Shown here one piece after another: positions 57,950 to 64,000 of a stretch of 64,000 bases of DNA. A model generated the notes under the pieces. The model did not search any database and was not told the DNA's origin. It saw only the letters and a list, made by a program, of their open reading frames with translations. How positions within the stretch are numbered: the stretch's first letter is position 1; each line of letters begins with the position of its first letter. The position numbers were made by a program, and so were the translations under genes. Source of the DNA: Trichosphaerium sp. ATCC 40318 (lineage: Eukaryota > Discosea > Flabellinia > Trichosidae); the NCBI GenBank assembly GCA_038496445.1, contig JALMLS010000330.1:62001-126000 (forward strand). The letters run 5' to 3'.

Positions 57950-58689
57950 TGAGTAAAGAAATGTACAACGTAAAAAGACTTCCACTTGAAAACATAAGAA
58001 GAATTACCTCATAAAGTGTAAACTAAAAAAAAATGTATCAAACAAACAATTGACTCTTTTCTCACTTTACTTCAAACTGCATTCTTTACATTGAGGCGAC
58101 ATAATCTTACATAAGAGAGTTATTTTAATATTTCAGCCAAAACAGACTAGTCGGATACATGCCAGGAAGCTCTACTAGTCAAAACTGTAAGGCCACATAT
58201 CTATTTTTGAGCCCTGTTGTTTAGTGTACTACACATACATTTACCATGGATTTCGTAGTGTTATTCAGGGATCCGTGAAAAGAACATGCAGAGGGATTAC
58301 GTTTTTTAGAGATAACACGTGAATGATGGTTCACAGAAATTCCGCAAACGCATTTTCTCCCGAAGACAAATCAGAAACGCCACGTATGTTAATTCTTTAC
58401 TCTAACGTGTTAGGCTACCGTTGAGTTTGAAGTACTTCCACAAGTACTCCTCTTCCCTATCAGTGTGAGTGCCATCTGGATACATGGCTGAAATTAGCAC
58501 ATCGTGTACTGAATACAACATTTTAACTACAAAATAGACTCGCAGTAGGGTTAAAGTAATACGCCTAGCCTCTTTGAAAATAAGTATTACATCCCCCATG
58601 GTGCTTTTGGTATTACTCTAATAGCTCCGTGGATTTGGGAGAATCGTAGTACTTGTGAACAATGAACATTCAGCTCAAACCATTAAACC
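57950..58689. other. Intergenic, one doubtful small frame
   Basis: 740 bp. A minus-strand 65-codon frame (58402-58599) has a hydrophobic N-terminal half and an acidic end (TDREEEYLWKYF), but nothing corroborates it as a gene. The rest is non-coding. Confidence 0.4.
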
Positions 58690-59934
58690 ATGAAGCAGCT
58701 CTTCTCCGTCTTTGTAATTCTGTTTGTTTCCTTCTTTACGACTTTCTCAAGCTACACCACACGCGATACAGAAGTACTTGAATGCTCTCGTGTTCCTTTC
58801 CCTTATAATCCTTCCGGAGTTAAACATATAGCCGCATCACCAAATGGCACGTGGGCTATAGCAAACGACAATACAATACACTTGTTAAAAGACGATGGAA
58901 CTTGGATGATTGTTTACGGAGGCCTGCAAAACATTAATGTGTCGCCTTTTGGAAATGACATATATGTTATTGGCATCAACAAATTCAGTCATATCTGGCA
59001 AAGACATGGTGTTACGGTACGCTACATTTTTATTTGTGACTATTGTTTGTTTTCTCACTTTCTTCTCTTAGCCACAACTACCTCAGGGTTCGTCTTGGTC
59101 GAAAATTGAAGGAGGACTTCGTTCATTATCTCTGAGGAACGATGGCAAATTTTGGGGTGTAAATCCATCCGATATTGTGTATTTTCATGATGGTACTCGC
59201 TGGATTCAGGTATGTCTTTGTAGAAACTGTTCTTACTTACTTGAACCTAGCACCCCGAACGTAACATGCTTGAGGTTACTGTAGATAAAAGCAATGAAGT
59301 TTATGGCCTTACAAGGAATGGAGACTTATATCGTCGTCAGGATTACGTTGGAAGTTGGGATCTTGTTAAATCACAGCTAGAAGCTCGAGGTATACGAATT
59401 TGTAACGATGTTATTTGGGGTGTAGGAAATACCGGAGCTCTTTCTAGAATTAACACAAGCCAAGACCCTCAGCACATAACATCGTTTTCATTTACAACGA
59501 AAGGTGTAAGCGGAGCACCAAGCACTGTTATTTCTCAGGTCAGCTGTAACCAAGCAGAAGAATTTCCTTGGTTCGTTTCTGGAGGCGTAATTTATAATCA
59601 ATGTACAGTAGTACCACAACCAACGGTATCGCCAACGCTACCACCGACAACTACAGCACCAACACCTTCGCCTACAACAACTCCGACAGCAAGTAGCCCA
59701 ATATCGTTGCCAGTAGTCAAACCGGTGACACCAAAGAATCCACCTTCATATAAAGCAGTGAAGCCAGTGCATCCACAAATTCCTCCTTCATACAAAGCAG
59801 TGAAACCAGTACACCCAATACTTCCACCTTCGTATAAAGCAGTGAAGCCAGTGCATCCTCAAATTCCTCCTTCATACAAAGCAGTGAAACCAGTGCACCC
59901 GCCACCATCAAAACTGGTTTACCCAAGGCCATAA
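58690..59934 (+). CDS. Secreted tectonin-like beta-propeller with Pro-rich repeat tail
   Basis: Exons 58690-59016, 59072-59209 and 59251-59934 close in phase to 382 residues. The signal peptide is MKQLFSVFVILFVSFFTTF. Residues about 35-255 are tectonin-type propeller blades (GVKHIAASPNGTWAIANDN, WSKIEGGLRSLSLRNDGKF, WGVNPSDIVYF, YGLTRNGDLYRR, VIWGVGNTGALSRI). Tectonins are carbohydrate-binding proteins, for example tachylectin-1 and slime-mould tectonins. A Thr/Pro stretch then leads to four and a half copies of a 14-residue repeat (PPSYKAVKPVHPQI), a likely cell-wall or extracellular-matrix linker. There is no membrane anchor. It probably binds surface glycans outside the cell. Confidence 0.87.
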
Positions 59935-60373
59935 TTGTCCAAAATAAAACTCAATTAGATAAGACACCAAGTTAAACTTTTGCCTTTTACTGATACTGTT
60001 TTTCGTCTGATGCAGTCAATTTGATCTCAAACAGCAGGAAATTTTCCAGTCTGTACGCATGTTGATTCAACCTAAACAGTGCTTTGGAATACCTTGAAAT
60101 CATTGCTGTGCAATTATATTGGTGGGAAATAAAAGGTACTAATTGTGAAATAAAAACAACAAACAGGTACAATTTAAGTAGTAGGTAAACAACTGTCACT
60201 TTTTATGCCTAATTCAACTTCACTATTGTTGTAGCCAGTATTGAGACTGCCGACTAAAGTAATTTGTTTTACGTACGCATGTAGTCATAGTTTAATAGTA
60301 CAGAAATAGTGTGCTTTGAAGTAGTATTTAATTACTTGGCACGTGCTAATTAGCTTAGTGTACAGTAACAATT
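59935..60373. other. Intergenic
   Basis: 439 bp between convergent genes, with an AATAAA shortly after the tectonin stop (59943-59948). No coding frame is supported. Confidence 0.45.
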
Positions 60374-62622
60374 CTACGCTTTTACATAAGACTGAAATTC
60401 GCTACCAGCTTCCTCGTATACTATGTTATCTATTTTCCCAGAGAAACTTACGTTATCGCCAACAACTTGTCCATGTACCTCCAATGCTTTTGGTAAATGA
60501 AATCCCAAATCTCCAAAAATACCTTCAACCTCAGAACAAAGCTCCTCTATTTTACTGATCGTATCAACTGTTTTCTTTTGTGTTTGTTCACCCTCATTAT
60601 CGGCTAAGTCCTCCTTTTGGTTTTCTGTCAAAGGAGTATATTTCAAAGCCCTCATAGTCGTGTGTTTCTTGTCATTTTTTCTAAGTTCCATTGCAACCTT
60701 TTTACCGAATGCTATTGAATCATGAACAATAGAATCAGTTACCTTAACATAGTAGGATTAGTAACACAGCTACTTGTTTGATGCACGTACTCTTAGCACT
60801 GGAATAAGGTCACCTCCGACCATCTTTCTGTTTGATTTTCTTTCTAAAGATAAAACGTGCTTCATCATATCTTCGTTTGTTGAAAAAAGCATCTGTCTTC
60901 CAGCTGAAGAATACATAAAGCCAATGTAAAATACACCAGCCTGCTTAAAATCAAAAGTGTACATATCCACAAAACCTAATTGTGAAACAAAATTAGTACT
61001 CAATCATAATCTTTTTTAAGTTCCTGCCTCACTCACGTGATAAAATTGATTGATCATCTTCTTGAATAAGCTTTCGGGTAATTGAAGCTCCCATTTTACC
61101 AACGTAGTTAGCTAACCGCGCAATATTTAATGCTCCTTTCGCTAAAGCGGCATGCTTTAAATTAACAGTTACTATAGCTGGGATACCCTATGAAGAAGGT
61201 AAGTTAAATGATATGTTCAATTCAAAGTAAAGCTACAAGAAAAGAGCCATTTAAATTGCAAAAGCATTGTACCTTCAACGCTGCAATCCCAAATTTGTTG
61301 TCAGAAAACTGCGGGCTCATAAAATCAAATAAGTTTAGTAACCGTCTCTCTTTTTCTTTACTCATCCCACAATCACCATATACTCCAACTGTTGCATGGC
61401 TACCAATACCAAGAAGACTCAATAACATCTGAGCCTTGAACCATCTTGAAATATGCCAAAAAGGCTTATCCTTAAAAGAGGACTTAAGAACTGCGTTTAA
61501 TCCATCATACACTAAGAACCACGGTAGCGTCAAGAACAATGACGAACCATAGAATATCTAAACAAGGTTAGTAGCTATAAAGAGTTGTAAAAGGAGTATA
61601 AGACAACGAACCTTGTCAGGTACTTTCATATTAATTTGTGTACACTTAAACTGCACGTTTAAGTCTCCTTCAAAATCTGTTTTACCATTGTACCTAAGAG
61701 ACCCATTTGCTTTCACAGGTCCTTCGACATTGAAAGAAAATAAATCTACACTGTCTAAAGATTTTGTCGCTCTTGACTTTGTTTCTGTAGTGTCCAACTC
61801 TTCAGCTGGAATTTTCTCTGAGTGTGGGATTCGAAGTCTAACAAAAGTAAGAACACGTGTTTTTCGAGGTTGACGCACAATATCTTGCCGTTTTCTGTTG
61901 CGATTTTACTCTTTACTGCATTCTCTATTATCTCCCATCTCTTTTTATCCCCTTCAGATGGACCACCTTGAGGATGTTGCCATATTGTCGTGTAACTTTT
62001 TGCAGGCTTTTTTTGAAAATACGCAAATACACCTGTTTCACCACGTGACATTATAGAGAGTGTATTGTCCACCCATTCCTGCACTATATTTATACCTGTT
62101 GAAACATCTTTTTCTCTCTTTTCTACAAGTTCTTTTTGTTTCTCTGTTGATTCTTCTTTGTTCCAACCAAAATCTACAACAGAAGAAAATTCAGTGTTTT
62201 TTGCAAATATTTGAAGAAAAAAAATGAAGTTCGCTGGCTCTTACAGTCCTCCAAAGCACTGATATTAATAATAAACGCTTTAACACGCTTCCAAAACTCA
62301 TTTTTTGACAGTGCAAGTTGTAAATAGCCTGTACATCGTGGATGCGGTCCATTTACAGCTATTTTTAAGTGGTTACCGAAATCTTTACCAACAGCGTTCC
62401 TACGTTGATTATTACTCGTGTTTTCTTCCAAATCGTACCTTTTTTTAATGTCTTCCACTGTCAGTTGTGTTGCATATTGTTTGTACCGTCTTCGGGCAAC
62501 TGTAGTAGTTTTGCGTCGGTTCTATGGTTTTGATTAGTGTTTTCGTTAATTAGCGTAAAATAACACTAAATAGCTATATTTACGCGTACAGCGAACGTTT
62601 TTAGGCCTCTTGACCTTATCAT
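60374..62622 (-). CDS. Unrecognised protein with mitochondrial-like N terminus
   Basis: The ATG at 62622 gives MIRSRGLKTFA, joined in phase across a GTACGC...CATAG intron to NRRKTTTVARRRYKQYA. This is an arginine-rich, acid-free start that could target mitochondria. Further exons read through (FGNHLKIAVNGPHPRCTGYL, EWVDNTLSIMSRGETGVFAYF, LFSFNVEGPVKANGSLRYNG, SLLGIGSHATVGVYGDCGM, GIPAIVTVNLKHAALAKG, AGVFYIGFMYSSAGRQMLF, IEELCSEVEGIFGDLG) to the stop at 60374, about 590 residues. I recognise no family or catalytic motif. The mix of alternating beta segments and soluble helices argues for a globular enzyme or carrier rather than a membrane protein. Confidence 0.65.
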
Positions 62623-62926
62623 TGTTTATTACTACTTTTGTATTAAACTGAGTTTATCTTGGCCTGACTTAACCTAGTTTTACGTGAAGGCATGAGTTCA
62701 CGTGTAAATTAGAACTCGGTTTTACTCAGTGTAAAATAGAATTATATAGGAGAGTAATTCTTTTTGGAAGGTTTCGTTATTGTGTTAACAGAAGCAGAGA
62801 ACAACTTCAAATACAAAGTTGGTAAGTTTGTACACATTGTGCTTGTTGACCACATACTCTAACTTTGTTTATTGCTGATAGTAAGTATTACTTTGCAGCA
62901 AATGGACTGTCTTAGTTATTATTGTT
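62623..62926. other. Intergenic
   Basis: 304 bp, no coding frame. Contains a CACGTG at 62699-62704. Confidence 0.4.
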
Positions 62927-63609
62927 TCAAAGTTTCCTATCGTTGATATAAATTCCCTCATCGAGTAATGTACCATCACTGCTCCATTCCTTGTAAACAC
63001 CCTCTCGCTTATCGTTGATATAATGGCACTGCTCCTTCATATTGCCGTTTTGATGCCAAGACCTGTGTTCTCCTTCTATTTTATCTTTGAGATAATAATA
63101 CTTCTCAAACAACACACCGTGTTGGTACCAGTACCTAGCTTCGCCCTCTTTCTTACCATTGACATAAAAGAAATGCTTCCATATTTGATCCGTGTTGTAA
63201 TACCATTGCTTGAACTCTCCTTCTCGCTTACCCCTTACATAGTGACAGTGCTCAAGCAAATAGCCGTTTTTATTCCACTGTTTTCGCTCTCCTTCAAGCT
63301 TACCTTTTGAATAATAGCTCTTCAGCCAAAGAACACCATTTTTGTGATAACTCTTTCGCTCTCCATCAAGTTTACCATCAATAGACATTGCTGCTGAAGT
63401 TTACCAAACTTGTGTTTAACCCATTTTCCTCGTTTGTCAAGCTTAGAATCATATCTTGTGTTGGTTGCTGCGTATTTAGATACAAGTGGTAGTTTTAATT
63501 GCGCTTCAAAGTCCAAATCAATTAATTCAAAGAGAAGCTCAACTGGAAGGTGTAGAAGAAGACAGTCATCTACTGTTACGGTATCACTCTGTTTTTCATC
63601 CTTGTTCAT
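62927..63609 (-). pseudogene. F-box/YwqK-repeat gene with one frameshift
   Basis: The ATG at 63609 (MNKDEKQSDTVTVDD) leads into an F-box-like segment (LLLHLPVELLFELIDLD, LPLVSKYAATNTRYDSKLDKRGKW). The frame then runs off at about 63390-63400. A second frame, offset by one base, continues from SIDGKLDGERKSYH with about six YwqK/MORN-like repeats (NGVLWLKSYYSKGKLEGERKQW, WYYNTDQIWKHFFYVNGKKEG) to the stop at 62927. No intron with GT-AG ends and a workable phase bridges the two. The gene is therefore broken, or the assembly has a one-base error here. It is related to the intact gene at 50616 and the broken one at 33 kb. Confidence 0.65.
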
Positions 63610-64000
63610 TGTATGTTAAAACCAAGGCTTTTGTCTATTGAAGAGTAGTTTTACAATGGTTTTGGAAAGTTATTTGACCGTCTGATTGTTTGTGACTTAT
63701 TTGTCACGTGTTCACGGAACTTAAAGTAATCAATCTCTTGCCTTTTTACTGGGCGCCTATTCTCTCTGTGTTCTACATCAAAAGTAGTGTTAACTCAGTC
63801 ACTACTGTCACGTACGTATGTTTAATCTTTTGTTCCGTGATAGCCGTTAAACGCCACTGGACCTTGCATAGATAGCCTACAGCTGCTCTTTTACCAAGTT
63901 GTTATATCTCCCTAAGTATGATGTTTCCATTGGAGCACAGAGTGCTGTGAAGAATATATAAATAGCATTATTGTCTTTCTTTAAAAGACGACTGGATCGT
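63610..64000. other. Upstream flank of the YwqK gene
   Basis: 391 bp with CACGTG at 63705-63710 and AT-rich text to the window edge. No coding frame is seen. Confidence 0.4.

Noticed and set aside
58402-58599. 65-codon minus-strand frame
   Set aside because: Isolated, no upstream exon or domain; kept only as a note in the intergenic entry.
1-64000. Giant-virus or bacterial origin of the window (LRR, YwqK and RNA ligase genes are reminiscent)
   Set aside because: Spliceosomal introns throughout, TAF8, mitochondrial bL32 and a nuclear-type tRNA show it is a nuclear chromosome; single genes could still have viral ancestry.
1-64000. CRISPR arrays, insertion sequences, LTR elements
   Set aside because: No spaced direct repeats, transposase or reverse-transcriptase motifs were seen; the only large repeat is the peptide-gene palindrome.

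Overview
This is a gene-dense, AT-rich stretch of nuclear DNA from a eukaryote, almost certainly unicellular. Evidence: nearly every long reading frame is split by short GT-AG introns (mostly about 31-130 bp, donors usually GTACGT, GTATGT, GTAAGT or GTGCGT); AATAAA signals sit at or just after stop codons; there is a eukaryotic tRNA-Leu with internal A and B boxes; and there are eukaryote-only genes (TAF8, BRCT-WGR-PARP, SH3-RapGAP, RasGAP, pepsin-like protease, mitochondrial bL32). The standard genetic code fits. I cannot fix the lineage. An organellar stand-alone 5'-3' exonuclease and the WY-type tandem repeat protein would suit a stramenopile or an alga, but that is a guess.

Layout. 1-6.3 kb: poorly resolved secreted-protein remnants, simple repeats and one hypothetical gene. 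6.4-8.2 kb: F-box/LRR gene. 8.4-10.5 kb: asparagine synthetase (six exons, 563 aa). 11.3-12.9 kb: ACP6-like histidine acid phosphatase. 13.1-18.2 kb, minus strand: PH-domain protein, membrane-anchored PhoD phosphatase, pepsin-type aspartic protease. 18.6-20.4 kb: F-box protein. 20.6-22.6 kb: fatty-acid desaturase with tRNA-Leu(CAG) in an intron. 23.1-25.9 kb: PARP. 26.5-31.0 kb: SH3-RapGAP-GTPase-like fusion. 31.4 kb: bL32m. 32.8-36.9 kb: disrupted YwqK/MORN-like repeat gene and a second F-box/LRR gene. 37.2-41.4 kb: TAF8, NAA50-like acetyltransferase with a membrane tail, organellar 5'-3' exonuclease. 41.6-42.4 kb: third F-box/LRR gene. 42.8-45.8 kb: four secreted 10-cysteine peptide genes forming a large palindrome. 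46.6-48 kb: WY-repeat protein. 48.1-51.7 kb: divergent RNA ligase/F-box and CBM48/F-box/YwqK genes. 52-54 kb: FLVCR-like transporter. 54.1-57.9 kb: secreted-domain/TM/RasGAP protein. 58.7-59.9 kb: tectonin-like secreted protein. 60.4-62.6 kb: unrecognised conserved-looking protein. 62.9-63.6 kb: frameshifted F-box/YwqK gene.

Themes. About eight genes carry F-box-like segments joined to different partners (LRRs, YwqK repeats, CBM48, RNA ligase), which suggests an expanded SCF-adaptor repertoire. Two small-GTPase regulators have unusual fusions. Exon models were built by hand from frame and splice-site consistency. Where the phases close without stops I say so; where they do not, I flag it.
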